NCBI GenBank assembly: GCA_023548195.1
Contig: JAJHZJ010000009.1
Span: 5,296,715-5,360,714, forward strand
Length of the DNA stretch: 64,000 bases
Reading direction: 5' to 3'
DNA from: Bettongia penicillata ogilbyi
Taxonomy: Eukaryota > Chordata > Mammalia > Diprotodontia > Potoroidae
Part shown: one piece after another, positions 11,501 to 21,960 of the stretch
Numbering within the stretch: the stretch's first letter is position 1
Layout of the letters: each line of letters opens with the position of its first letter
Notes under the pieces: generated by a model
The model's input: only the letters and a program-made list of their open reading frames with translations
Told to the model about the DNA's origin: nothing
Databases searched by the model: none
Program-made: the position numbers and the translations under genes

Positions 11501-11735
11501 TTACGGAAGATTCCTGCATAAAATCTGTCCGAGCTGAGCCTGGGAGACGACCCTGCCCCCACCCCACTCTGTTACTGAAGGCTTCTGCTTAAAGCCCCCA
11601 AGGGAGCTGGGCTTGGGAGGCGGGCCCCCCACCCCACCCCCATCCGCTCCATTCCTGAAAGTCTCTGCATAAAGCACCTGAGGGATCTGAGCCTGGGAGG
11701 CGGCCCTGCCCCCACCCCAGCACCTGAACTAAAGC
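11501..11735 (+). repeat. Tandem 5' UTR monomers (about 71-80 bp, three copies plus a stub)
   Basis: Units start at 11,501 (ttacggaagattcctgcat), 11,572 (ttactgaaggcttctgctt) and 11,652 (ttcctgaaagtctctgcat). Each continues aaa..., gag-ctg-gcctgggaggcg and a ccctgcccccacccc block. A fourth partial unit begins near 11,721 (cacctgaactaaagctc). Monomeric tandem repeats in a LINE 5' UTR commonly act as promoter units; that role is inferred. Confidence 0.8.
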
Positions 11736-11854
11736 TCACTGATTGACAGCCAGCAGGAGGAAAGCCCATTTAAATCTCAGAGGCCAAGCACTAGCTGGGT
11801 GGATCCAGGCGGGGGTGGAAAGGAATCTCAGAAGTCAAGTAACTGGCTGGGAAA

Positions 11855-12954
11855 ATGCCTAGAAAAGGGAAGAAAAATAAGACTTTAGAGAGTTTTTTCC
11901 AACAAATGCAAATGATCCCGACCTTTGGATATGATGATAAGGACGTATCCTTGCCATCAGGGAAAGACGTGGAGGGTGGGGCCTCAGTACCCCAGACACC
12001 CCAGGGGGGTGGCGGGTGGGCTCAGGCCCTGGAAGAGCTCAAAAAGGATTTTGAAAAGCAAGTTAGACAGGTGGAGGAAAAACTGGGAAGAGGAAATGTC
12101 AGAGAGGCAAGAAAAGTATGAAAAACGGGTCAATACCTTGGTAAAGGAGACCCAAAAAAATGCTGAGGAAATTAACACCTTGAAAAATAGGCTCACTCAA
12201 TTGGCAAAGGAGGTTCAAAAAGCCAATGAGGAGAAGAATACTTTCAAAAGCAGAATGAGCCAAATGGAAAAAGAGGCTCAAAAGCTCACTGAATTTAATA
12301 GTTCTCTCAAAATTAGAATGGAACAGATGGAGTCTAATGACTATGAGAAATCAAGAAATCACCAAACAAAACCAAAAGAACGAAAAAATGGAAGAGAATG
12401 TGAAATATCTCATGGGAAAAACAACTGACCTGGAAAATAGATGCAGGAGAGACAATTTAAAAATTATGGGACTACCTGAAAGCCATGATCAAAAAAAGAG
12501 CCTAGACATCATCTTCCATGAAATTATCAAGGAAAACTGCCCTGACATTCTAGAACCAGAGGGCAAAATAAGTATTGAAAGAATCCATCGATCACCACCT
12601 GAAAGAGATCCAAAAAGAGAAACTCCTAGGGACATTGTGGCCAAATTCCAGAACTCCCAGCTCAAGGAAAAAATCTTGCAAGCAGCTAGAAAGAAACAAT
12701 TCCAGTACTGTGGAAATACAATCAGGATAACTCAAGATCTAGCAGCTTCTACATTAAGGGATCGAAGGGCGTGGAATAGGATATTCCAGAAGGCAAAGGA
12801 ACTAGGACTCAAACCAAGAATCACCTACCCAGCTAAACTGAGTATAATACTTCAAGGGAAAATATGGTCTTTCAATGAAACAGAGGACTTTCAATCATTC
12901 TTAATGAAAAGACCAGAGCTGAAAAGAAAATTTGACTTTCAAACACAAGAATGA
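11855..12954 (+). pseudogene. L1/HAL1 ORF1 (RNA-binding chaperone), two frameshifts
   Basis: L1 ORF1 protein is a trimeric RNA-binding chaperone that packages its own RNA. The frame starts with ATG at 11,855 (MPRKGKKNKT, a basic N-terminus). It leaves this frame near 12,090, continues in another until about 12,335, then in a third to the stop at 12,952. Joined by position the product would be about 360 codons, normal for the family. Visible parts: coiled coil with heptads (about 12,095-12,335, e.g. LKNRLTQLAKEVQKANEE), an RRM entry (LENRCRRDNLKIMGLPES, about 12,430-12,485), and the C-terminal domain (AASTLRDRRAW, PRITYPAKLSII, about 12,740-12,860). The C-terminal 205 codons are open. The copy cannot make full-length protein as it stands. 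The ATG was chosen because it is the first in the long frame and heads a typical basic N-terminus. Confidence 0.88.
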
Positions 12955-13091
12955 GAAGAAGCATGAAAAAGGAAACAGCAAAGAGAAGTCTTAAGGGACT
13001 TACCAGAAGTGAACTGTTTACATTCATACAGGGAAAGACAATATTTCTAACTCTTAAAACTTTTCAGTATCTGGGTAGTTGGTTGGACCAC

Positions 13092-13148
13092 ACACACACA
13101 TGTACACGCATGCACACACATACACACATGCACACACATACAGACACA
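13092..13148. repeat. (CA)n-type tract in the half-L1 3' region
   Basis: Interrupted CA repeats with ATG/ACG variants, internal to the element. A similar CA tract (63,183-63,204) lies at a comparable point of the L1 spacer near the window's end. Confidence 0.85.
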
Positions 13149-13986
13149 GAGAGCACAGATTGAACTGAATAGGATGGGACCATACCTTAAAAGAAACTAA
13201 GGCAAATGGTGAGAGAGAAATGTAGGGGGAGGAAAGAGAGGGAAAGGGAAGGGGGTAACTATATGTCATTTAAGAGTCAGGTAGGAGTTTTTCTTAGTGG
13301 AGGGAAAAAGAGGAGAGCTGAGAAAAAAAAAAAAACCAAGAAGTTTACCCTCGTCACATTTGACTAAACGAAGGAGTGAAATGCACACTCATTTTGGTAT
13401 GAAAACCTATCTTACAGTATAAGAAAGTGGGGGAGAAGGAGATATTGCAAGGGGGGGGATGATGGAGGGGAGGGCAAAGGGAGGAGGGAGCAATTTGAAG
13501 TCAACACTTGGGGAGTGACAGGATCAAAAGACAGAAGAGAAACAAGGAGGGGCAGGTTAGGAGGGATGGTAATCCAATTAGTCTTACACAACACGACTAT
13601 CAGGGAAGTCATTTGCAAAACTACACAGATAGGGCCTATATTGAATTGCCTGCCGTCCCAAAGGGAATGGGTGGGGAGGGAGGGATGGGGAGAATTTGGA
13701 ACTCAAAGTTTTAGGAACAACTGTTTAGTATTGTTGTTGCAACTAGGAAAGAAGACATACAGTTAAGGAGGAATAGAAAGTCATCTGGCCCTACAGGAGA
13801 AAAGAGAAGATGGAGACAAGAGAAGGGAGGGATGACAGAAGAGAGGGCAGATTGGAGACAGGGAAAATTAGATTGCTTGGGGTATTGGGTTGGGGGGAGG
13901 GGATAAAAGGGGAGAAAATTTGGAACCCAAAAATTTGTGAAAATGAATGTAAAAAAATAAATAAATAAATAAAATTATAAAAAAAA

Positions 13987-14001
13987 AAAAATGGGGGTGA
14001 C
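13987..14001. repeat. Right target-site duplication of the half-L1
   Basis: Second exact copy of aaaaatgggggtgac, fused to the poly-A, so the precise tail boundary is ambiguous by a few A residues. Confidence 0.95.
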
Positions 14002-14519
14002 ATAGTCATACCTGTACTTTAGGAAGATCAACTTGACAGCCAAGTGGAAGAAGGAATAGAGTGGGAATAGACTTGAAGCAAGGAAACCAACCCCCAGTCT
14101 ACCACAATAGTCTAGACATGAAGCAATGAAGCATTACACCAGGGTAGGGGAAGTTTAAGAGGACATAAGGGAGTGTATACTAAAGAGGTTACAAAGGCAG
14201 AAGCAAAAGGTCTTGGCAACTTATTGGCTATGGGTAGAGGGCTGGTGAGAATGAGAAGTTTAGGATGACACCTAGGTTGAAAGCCTGGATGACTGGGAGG
14301 ATGATTGGCACCCTTGACAGTAGGGATCAATAAAATGAAGATTAGGGAAAAGGAGAAAGAGGAAAATCACCCTTGCAATGAAATCCAGAAACCTGAAGGG
14401 GAAACTATAGCAGAGAGCATCTGGAAAAAGGATCTTGGAAAAAGAAACAAAAATGATATTGTTTGGGGGGAATGTTAAATACCACCTGAACAGAAAGAGA
14501 AAGTAGATAAGGAGTTTAG

Positions 14520-15734
14520 CAAATAAATTTCAAATCTGGTATGAAAAAATGATGTTGTGATAAGGGGCTTCAGCACTATCTGCCCATCCGCTAAAGCATC
14601 TCTCTGCAAAAACTGGAAGTACATCACAAATTTATCATATTCTTAATGATAATTTCATTACATAAAAAATAGAAGTGATGAAGAGAACTGCTCTTTTGGG
14701 TCAACAAAGAGGAATTAATTGATGAGACAGAAAAATTATAAACCTTTGGAGGGAGGAAGTTATTTCTTCCTAGAAATTGTGACAGAGAAAGAAATGAAAG
14801 CCAGGCACCCTAGATTTGGGGAAAATAGGTTTGAAAGGGCTCAGAAAGGGGTGAGAAGGATCAAATAGCTTAATATTGAAGGTGAAGTTATCCAAAAAGG
14901 GCAGAAAGTTTTCAAGAATAAAATTCTGAACTTACAAACAAAAATTATTTTGATAAGTAAGCAAAGGAGGAGCTACCTAGAGAGACTAATGTGAATTACT
15001 GGAAACTTAGGACTACTTCTAATTTTTAAAAGACATGAATAAAAAATGGAATCAAGGAAAAGCAACTGAATATGAATACAAGTATGGTTTAATAGCAGTA
15101 GAGTCAGGAGTGCAAAAGTGTGTAATGAGCTAAAGTGGTGATAATGCTATTGACAGTAATCAAGGTATTTGCTTTTTTATAGCTATGTTGAAGATGTGGT
15201 GGATGGAATGATGTTAATGACCCACGGGAAGAAGGCTGAACTATCCAAATCTTATTTTGTTTCTGCTTTCTCTTTATGGGAAATCAACTTAGAACTAGGA
15301 AAGAAAGGACAATAATAGTTACCATAAAATGAGAGTGCAAGATAGGAGAGGGACCGATAAGACAACATTTCCTGCATCAGAAATGAATTTGAGTCTTCAT
15401 ATAGAGAATAAGTGCATCCTAGAGTCCTGAAAAAATGGTAGATGACATTGCTAGGCTTCCATCAGCAATCAGAACAATATCTTGGAGAAGGGTAGATATT
15501 CCCCCAATTTTCAAAAAAGGGATAAGGCTACAGTCTACATGATATAATCCAAAGAGTTTGCCTTCTAATCTTGGTAAAATTACAGGATATATTATTAAAT
15601 GAATTCTTTGTGAATACTTAGAAAAGGAGGCAATGAAAAAAATCAACATGGCTTCACTAAGATCAGGTTGTGTCACACTAATCTCATTTCTTTTTTTAAG
15701 TAGGATTTGCAAATTATCATAAAAGTGAGGGAAC
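14520..15734 (+). mobile_element. CR1/L3 LINE, 5' piece of a copy split by an LTR element
   Basis: Conceptual translation shows decayed CR1/L3 ORF2 motifs in order: KKAELSKSYFVSAF near 15,230 (like the EKAE..N..FASVF block), then SLPSNLGKITGYIIK near 15,560, then QHGFTK and CHTNLIS near 15,650 in a shifted frame (the QHGF..G.S..TNLI block before the catalytic RT motifs). Many stops and frameshifts are present. The left limit is approximate. The copy resumes at 18,576. Confidence 0.75.
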
Positions 15735-16176
15735 TGTGAAAATTGTGTAAAACCAAACTGATTCCATCTCTGAAAACTGACTCCATTTTGACACTTAAGT
15801 TTCATTTTCCTGTAAATTCTACCTACATACTAATCATGGGAATTGAATGACATCATGCTTCACTTCTAGAAAAGCCCACCTGCTTGCCCTCCCCACTCTC
15901 AACTCCTGAAACTCACTCATCGCCTTCCCAGTTAGGAAAGTCCATAATCTTTACTCCAATTAGAAATCAAACTATCTAATTTTAATCTTGAGTTGTATTC
16001 TGTTAATTGTTTTCTTTTAATACATAAAAATCTGTCTGCTCCTACATTCAAGGTTCAATGTTTCTGAGCTGAGCCAGTCCCAATTTGTTGTGCAACTGCA
16101 TGCATTGCCAACAAATCAATATTCTTGGAAGCTCAGACCTTTACCATCCCAGGCAGTTCAGATTTCACCCATCACA
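15735..16176 (+). repeat. 5' LTR of the LTR element
   Basis: Starts tgtgaaaattg and ends cccatcaca (TG...CA). Shared blocks with the 3' LTR: accaaactga-tccatct, aactgactccatt, ttctacct, tagaaatca, ttttcttttaat-cataaaaatctgtct. The TATA-like cataaaaat lies near 16,023. The AATAAA of the 3' copy is changed here to aacaaa. It carries about 40 bp around 15,890-15,940 that the 3' copy lacks. Confidence 0.8.
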
Positions 16177-18167
16177 GTTTTGAGTGAAGCCAGTCAGGCT
16201 GATCTCCAGGATGGGCTCTCAAAAAAACTCCTTAGAACACTGAATGACTTCTTCACAGAAGACTACTCTAGAGATTAGACTGCACCCCACCCACCAACTT
16301 AATCTCTAAACTCAAATTATTCTGAGCTACAGTAAGCTCCCACACTGTTGGGAAAGGTAACTCCCCACATTCTTAGGGAAGTAGATAGCCCCTCCCATGC
16401 TGGTAACTTCCAAGGAAGTCACTCTAAAGGAATGTTAAGACAAGCCTCCTCACCATAAAAAAAAGTCCCCTTAGGTATGCTTCCACATTGTTGGTAAAGT
16501 TCCCTGGGGTAGTGGGGGGGAATCCAGTTGTAAACATAGGAATGGGAACCTCCCTGTAATTTTTTTTTTTTTTAGTTTGGGATCAGGTGAAGAATATGCT
16601 ATATTAAATTGTGTAGAAATTGCAAGAGATTCAGCTGAAAACCTATTTTGGCCTCAATTTGGCACTCTTGATTATTGTACATTAAATAAATTAAGATTGA
16701 TCTAAAATGTATAAAAAATCTAAGTGGGTTCCAAATTTGACCAGAAGAAGGGGTATTCAATTACTGCATTGTGCATACTGACTTCCTATGTATGTGTCTT
16801 ATGGTATAGTCTAACGTCTTTTCATGTGTTCTGTCTAATTTTGTTGGTAGATTCCACTACCTTGGAAGATTACTAAGGGGAAAATGCTGCCGATCAGAAA
16901 GATTGCTGAAAAGCTTCAGTTTAGTATGCTGGGGAAGATTAATGAAATTTCATACATGAAGCAGTTTTCTCCCAGTTTTCTGTAATCTGATGCTAAACTT
17001 TCTGTCCTAGTAAGCAGGACAAACTCTTACTTTAGGTGTGCATTGAGAGATTAGGTTAAAAGGAAAAAAAAAATCCTGCAAGATATTTTCTGCCATTTTA
17101 GCCCTGGTCAGGTTGGAGTTACAGAGATAAAGTCAAATAATCAAAGGAAGGAAAACATTTTCCTGGTTTGAAGAAATTTTGTGGCATTATAAATGAATTA
17201 CAGACAAAATTTGTAACTGAAATTTAATCTCTTTAACTATAAATTGTTAAATTATGGTAATTGCTAAATACATCTTAGTAGATTTTGGAGGTTTGCAGAT
17301 TGGGTTTAAGCATCCCTCTCCTCTTTCTGGAGGGAAAGATTTGGAATTGGAAAAGAGGTCTAAGAAGGGTGGATTAAAGTTACAAGGGAAAGTGGAACCA
17401 TCACTCTTACCCTAAAGATTAATAGATCTATTTTTTATGCAAAGAAGGTAATTTAACTGATTTTTAAAATGATGTTTGCAGTTTAAATGTATCTGGTACT
17501 TAAGAACTGCTTCTTGTCACCAGTTTTTTGACCATGAAATGAAAGAAACATATTTAAATCAGGAAGCAACTTAGAAGTAAATTTTAATTAAAGTATGGAA
17601 AAGAAGATATAATAAAGAGGGTCACATGAGGAAGAATTGCCAAACCCCACCACCAGTGATGTAGACTGTACTACCATATCCCTATCATTACCTGGACCCA
17701 GATCCTATTCTGGATTATGAAGATAGATATTAACAATGACAAGATTGGGGAAGGTGCCCAGGAACTAGAAATATCTTTGGGGAAGCATTAAGTAGAATTC
17801 TCAAAGCCTCATATAATAGAATTAATTGTTCAGGTAAATTAGAAGCAAGGTCACCAAAGAATATTAGAAAGAAATTTTATTTATAATAAATTTATAAAAT
17901 ATATAAAATATAATAAATAAATTTATTTATATCTTAGAAACCCCCCCCAAAAAAGGCAGCAGTGTTGCAATTAATAAAGATCATTTTAAAGTGTTTTGCT
18001 AAATTACAAAGGAGACATATGATGAACTAAGATTAGTTTTTTAGATTGTTTGGGATATGATTATGAAATATAGTATTCTGCCCCCTGAAAGACAATTCAA
18101 AGGGCATATCGCAATCTTTTGTAACCTCTCAAAGTGGCCTTCTCCCTCATTGAGCAAAGTGAAGAAT
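16177..18167 (+). other. Internal region of the LTR element, non-coding
   Basis: No retroviral protein motif seen in any frame. Includes loosely repeated blocks at about 16,330-16,515 (ccacactgttgggaaag, ccacattcttagggaag, ccacattgttggtaaag), an AT-rich patch at 17,875-17,940 and a short C-run at 17,941. Confidence 0.6.
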
Positions 18168-18575
18168 TGAGAGAATTACGTGAACCAAACTGACTCCATC
18201 TTGTAAAACTGACTCCATTCTGAGACTTAAATTTCACTTTCCTTTAAATTCTACCTGCTTACTAATCTTGAGAATTAAGCGACATCTTGTTTCACACCTG
18301 GAAAGTTCATCTGCTTGCTCTCTACATCCTAACTCAAAAAGTCCCTAATTTTTCCTCTGATTAGAAATCAGACCATCTAGTTTTGATCCTGGTTTACATT
18401 CTATTGTTTTCTTTTAATGCATAAAAATCTGTCTCCCCCTGTATGCAGGGCCCAGTGCCTTTCTGAGGGGGCCTGGTACCAATTTCTTGTGCAACTGAAT
18501 GTGTTGCCAATAAATCAGTATGCTTGGAAACCCAAGCCTTTGTTTCCTCAGTTATTTCAGATTTCACACATCACA
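18168..18575 (+). repeat. 3' LTR of the LTR element
   Basis: Starts tgagagaattacg and ends cacatcaca. Contains cataaaaat near 18,420 as a TATA-like box and a polyadenylation signal aataaa near 18,510, spaced as in an LTR with R between them. Same orientation as the 5' LTR. Confidence 0.8.
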
Positions 18576-19195
18576 AAAGAGTATATTTGAATTTCAGCAA
18601 AGCATTTGATCAAATCTGTCACTGTGGAACAGATAAAGAGCATATGGGCTAATAGATAGCTTACTGAGATAGACTGGGAACAAACTGAATGACTGAACCC
18701 AAAGGATAATAATCATTAATTCTTTAGAAAAATATCTAATTAAATGACCCATGGAAGTAACTTTGGGCTTCAGTTGTTCAACATTTTGTCAATGACTTGG
18801 ATAAAGCCATAGACAATGATCTTGTCAAATTTTCAAATGACATGTAGCTTGGAGGGACAGGCAGTACAATGGATGAGAAATTTAGAATAGAAAAATGCCT
18901 CTACAGGCTAGAATTATGGGCAAATTTCACAACATGGTATCTAATGGAAATAATCACAAAGTTCTATATCTACATTTTAAAAGATTGCATCAAAAGTAGA
19001 AGATTGGGGATATGGGGATATGTTGCTAGACAATGGCTCTTTTTCAAAAATATCTAGGAGTTTTAGTAGATTGCAAGTCCAACAGGAGTTAACAGTGTGA
19101 CATAGCGACAGTAACAAAAAAAGCCCCAATTCTAGGGCATATTGAGAGAGGTGCACTGTCCAGGACTTCCCTCTAAAAGAGAGTCAAAGAGGTGC
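18576..19195 (+). mobile_element. CR1/L3 LINE, 3' piece of the split copy
   Basis: Immediately after the LTR element the frame reads VYLNFSKAFDQICH (RT motif A region, D..KAFD). Near 18,790 it reads VNDLDKA, followed by LVKFSND and LGG, the decayed form of the catalytic FADD block. Further on, ggagttttagtagattgcaagtcc and aacagtgtgacatagc match the conserved 3' region. It completes the piece ending at 15,734. Confidence 0.8.
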
Positions 19196-20084
19196 TAATC
19201 ATGGCTGACAACAAACATCACAAAATGCTGTCTGTTAGCAGAAAGGAAATAAATGGTTACTGGCATGGGAGTTATATAAGACTCATATATATTCCTATGG
19301 GCAGATTATCTACTAGTTAGAGCAAAGGTCAAAATCAGCTTCAATATTTTAATAGAAAATGAAAAAAATCTGTAAAAAACTACAACAGCTTTAACCTGTC
19401 TCACTCAAATGAGCTAGTCATGCTGAAAATTTAGAAATGAAAAGAGGCAAAGATATTAACCTTGATCATCACCATTTCTTACAGACGTTTAGCTGACATA
19501 AATAGGTCACCACAGTAAGGAAGTCAAAAGACTCCAGAAACCAAGGGGAAAGATGTAGCAGTTAAGGGCAGCACTGATTTAGAATGTAAGCTCATTTGAA
19601 AAACATTATGGTGGTAGAAGGTTATAAGCAGTGTTCTCTCATCAAACAACAAAAAATCAGTGAAATTTAAAAGAAGTCTATAGACAACTTGGCCAGAGAC
19701 CCATCTCAAATCTGTCATCCCAGTAAGTTCATCAATGAAAATAACAGGAGGAAAGTATTTGAGAAGGAAAGAAGATGTCTCTATTCCTACAATTGTCTGT
19801 GATAGACCTTGACCCTCATACCTGTTTCTACAAGTGTGCCAGACAAGGCAGTTGAAATAGTACTTGGTATGATGAAGCTGAGATAAACAGACAAAGTACC
19901 AGACCAGACCAAGTACATATTAAGGAAATCCATATCAAAGGTGATACAATCCCAAACACATTTAGGCATTGTTTTACAAGATATCTCATGTAGTGGAAGA
20001 TATCAAAAGAATATTATAAATTATTAACAATGTTTTTCGATATTTCATGCAACTATGATCTCATCAATGTGCATGCATATATTA
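19196..20084. other. Unassigned DNA
   Basis: No repeat or gene recognised. Minus-strand frames at 19,524 and 19,787 lack domains. Confidence 0.5.
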
Positions 20085-20440
20085 TTCATTATTGCCTTTC
20101 ATCCACTCTATATTCCAGCTATACTTATTTTTTCTTACAGATGATCCATGTCCCATCTTCATGCCTTTAGAATGTACTTTCTCCTCATTTCTTCTTCAAT
20201 GAATTCCTAGCTTCTTTCAGGGCTCAGCTTAAGTGTTGCTGGTACATCCCAACCTCCCAAAATCTCTGAGCCTATGTCCTCGGTTTAAGTCCCACCTTCG
20301 CTAACTCTGACTTGTACAATGTTGTACAAATCCCTTCACTTTTCTGGATCTCCATTTCCTCAACTCTAAAGGAAGGGAGTCTGCTTAGATAGTGTCTTCA
20401 AGTGCTAATGTTTTACAAATCACTAACTATGATTTCAGTC
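20085..20440 (+). mobile_element. L2 fragment followed by a SINE body fragment
   Basis: 20,085-20,270 (tatattccagctatac...ctagcttctttcagggctcagcttaagtgttgct) is L2-like. 20,270-20,440 (ggtttaagtcccacc...acaaatcccttcacttttctggatctccatttcctcaac) is a SINE-type tRNA-related body on the plus strand. Confidence 0.5.
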
Positions 20441-20735
20441 TGTTAATTTCCAGTGAATGACAATAAACCTGGTCCATTAAGCAATATACTCCCTTCCTGT
20501 TCTGCAGCCTTTCACAGGAAACCAAATAATAGATCAGAAGGTTGTGCTGTGGAATGTAAATCAGAGTAGAGTTTGGCTTCTATTAAAGGAGATTTCTATC
20601 AATCTACATTGGCCTAAGTGTTCTTATTTATTCTAATGATGCTTCTGTTAAAATAACCTGCTCTGTTTAAAATAGAATACCCGTAATACTGGCAACATAC
20701 TGACAAATTCTCGTTTTCAAACACTTGAATTTGAG

Positions 20736-21110
20736 TCAATTAATCAAAAAGCGTTTATTATTATGTGCCAGGCACTGTGATAAGGTCAGGGAATACAAAG
20801 AAATATAAAAACAACCCCTGCTCTCAAAAAACTCACAATCCAATGGGAGAGACATGTAAATAGGTACATAGAACACACACACACACACATACACACACAA
20901 ATTGTAGAGAGAAGATAATCTCAGAATGGAAGTCATTTGTAGCTAAGGAAACTATGAAAGGCCTCCTATGGAAGATGGATTGTAACTGAGACCTAAAGGA
21001 ATTCAAGGAAATTATGAGGCAGAAGTGAGGAGGGAGAACATTCCTGGTATGAGGTACAGCCAATGTAGAAAAAGTAGATGGAATGTTTCCAGCAAGAAAC
21101 AGCAAGTAGA
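20736..21110 (+). mobile_element. Family C repeat
   Basis: aaaaagcgtttattattatgtgccaggcactgtgataagg...aaaaaactcacaatccaatgggagagac...cctatggaagatggattgtaactgagacctaaagg, colinear with the copy at 10,439. A (CA)n run at about 20,874-20,899 lies inside. Confidence 0.65.
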
Positions 21111-21594
21111 CCCTTTAATGACCATCACTTCATTTTCTTTTTTTAGATCTTTAGTTCTAGCTCACACTGTGCTGTGATCTTTTGCCCATTCACTGTGGGG
21201 AACATGCTTCTCTTGCTGTTTATTCTTCTCAGTGTCTTTTCAATTGAATTTATCTCACCCATGTGAGTAAGCACATTGTAGAGAGTATGATCATGGACCA
21301 GAGTTAGCACCTGAAGATATCATATCTTCCATTATGATGGATAGTTGCTTGAACTCTCATTTACATGGCTTTAGACATGAGCTGAATATCACTATTAGTT
21401 ATCCTAATTTTGCCTTGAATTGTCCATGTTGTTCCTTTCTAATACCTTAAAAAGAAGTACTCTACATGTTTGACTCTATACAAAATCATTTATTAGTGTA
21501 GACCTACTCTCACCATCCTTAGTACACATACCTGTTTCCTCTAGTATGAGCAGTATACATGTGCATATACAATATAATTCATTCTTTACCAGTG
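21111..21594. other. Unassigned DNA
   Basis: Nothing recognised. Confidence 0.45.
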
Positions 21595-21745
21595 ACCAGA
21601 TATTCCAGATGGCTCAGGAGGGGAAAGTGAGGCTGGTGACCTTGCACAGCCCTCCCTCACTCAAAACAAAGTCAAGTGAAAGTCATATCATCATTTTTCT
21701 GACATCATGGTCTTCTTTGAAAACAAAGGATGAACACAGACCTGT
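21595..21745 (+). mobile_element. RTE-tailed SINE/LINE 3' end
   Basis: cagatggctcaggaggggaaagtgaggctggtgacc...ccctccctcactcaaaacaaagtcaagtg...catggtcttctttgaaaacaaaggatgaacac: the RTE-type 3' tail shared with 22,140 and, inverted, 1,111. Confidence 0.75.
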
Positions 21746-21865
21746 GAATAGACTGAGCTGCCTGAATGGGGTCTCAGCTAGCTCGGTAACTCAGTTCATT
21801 TTCTCCCTTCTGTTCCACCCACTTCTTTGCCAGTTAACTTTGGGTTTACTGGCTAGATCTCTGAT

Positions 21866-21960
21866 CTCTCTCTCCTCTCTCCTCTTCTCTCTCTCTGTCT
21901 CTCTGTGTCTGTCTGTCTGTCTGTCTTTCTTTCTCTCTCTCTCTCTCCCTCTCTCTCCTT
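21866..21960. repeat. CT/TCTG-rich simple repeat
   Basis: Pyrimidine tract of TC and TCTG units. The open frames over it are low complexity only. Confidence 0.85.

Larger units (their letters stand above)
11009..13986 (+). mobile_element. Half-L1 (HAL1-like) retrotransposon with only ORF1
   Basis: A complete retrotransposon unit of about 2.98 kb: L1-type 5' end (gccaagatggcgg), CpG-rich 5' UTR (11,009-11,854), ORF1 (11,855-12,954), then about 1.0 kb of G/A-rich non-coding DNA ending in aaaatgaatgtaaaaaaataaataaat and a poly-A. Perfect 15-bp target-site duplications flank it. There is no endonuclease or reverse transcriptase frame, so it would have been mobilised by a partner L1's ORF2 protein. 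Half-L1s of this plan are known in mammals. The 3' region resembles the inter-ORF spacer of the L1 at 62.7-63.5 kb, which suggests derivation from an L1 by loss of ORF2. A one-off internal deletion of an L1 is the alternative. Confidence 0.88.
10439..14400 (+). mobile_element. Family C interspersed repeat, split by the half-L1
   Basis: The left part (10,439-11,008) begins tatttattaagtgcctactatgttcc and runs through gggacttgaagaagg, ttttgaaggactttaaaagtaa and gatcctgaagataataggtagcca. The right part resumes at 14,002 with catagtcatacctgtactttaggaagatcaacttgacagc and continues to about 14,400. The two halves read through once the half-L1 and one copy of the 15-bp duplication are removed. Other family C copies lie at 20,736, 22,740, 35,824, 36,470, 37,735, 56,680 and 62,366. 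I could not name the family; it is shared in style with old repeats of other mammals. Confidence 0.65.
15735..18575 (+). mobile_element. Non-coding LTR retrotransposon (ERV-like)
   Basis: Two direct long terminal repeats (15,735-16,176 and 18,168-18,575) enclose about 2.0 kb with no gag, protease, pol or envelope frame that I can recognise. Longest internal open frames are about 60 codons. No clear primer-binding site or polypurine tract could be identified, and the flanks do not show an obvious 4-6 bp duplication. It interrupts a CR1/L3 reverse-transcriptase region. LTR divergence (roughly 15 percent over the alignable first part) points to an old insertion. It is either a non-autonomous family or a decayed, deleted provirus. 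Confidence 0.75.

Noticed and set aside
15419..15805. 128-codon minus-strand open frame as a gene
   Set aside because: It is the reverse strand of the CR1/L3 RT region running into the 5' LTR.
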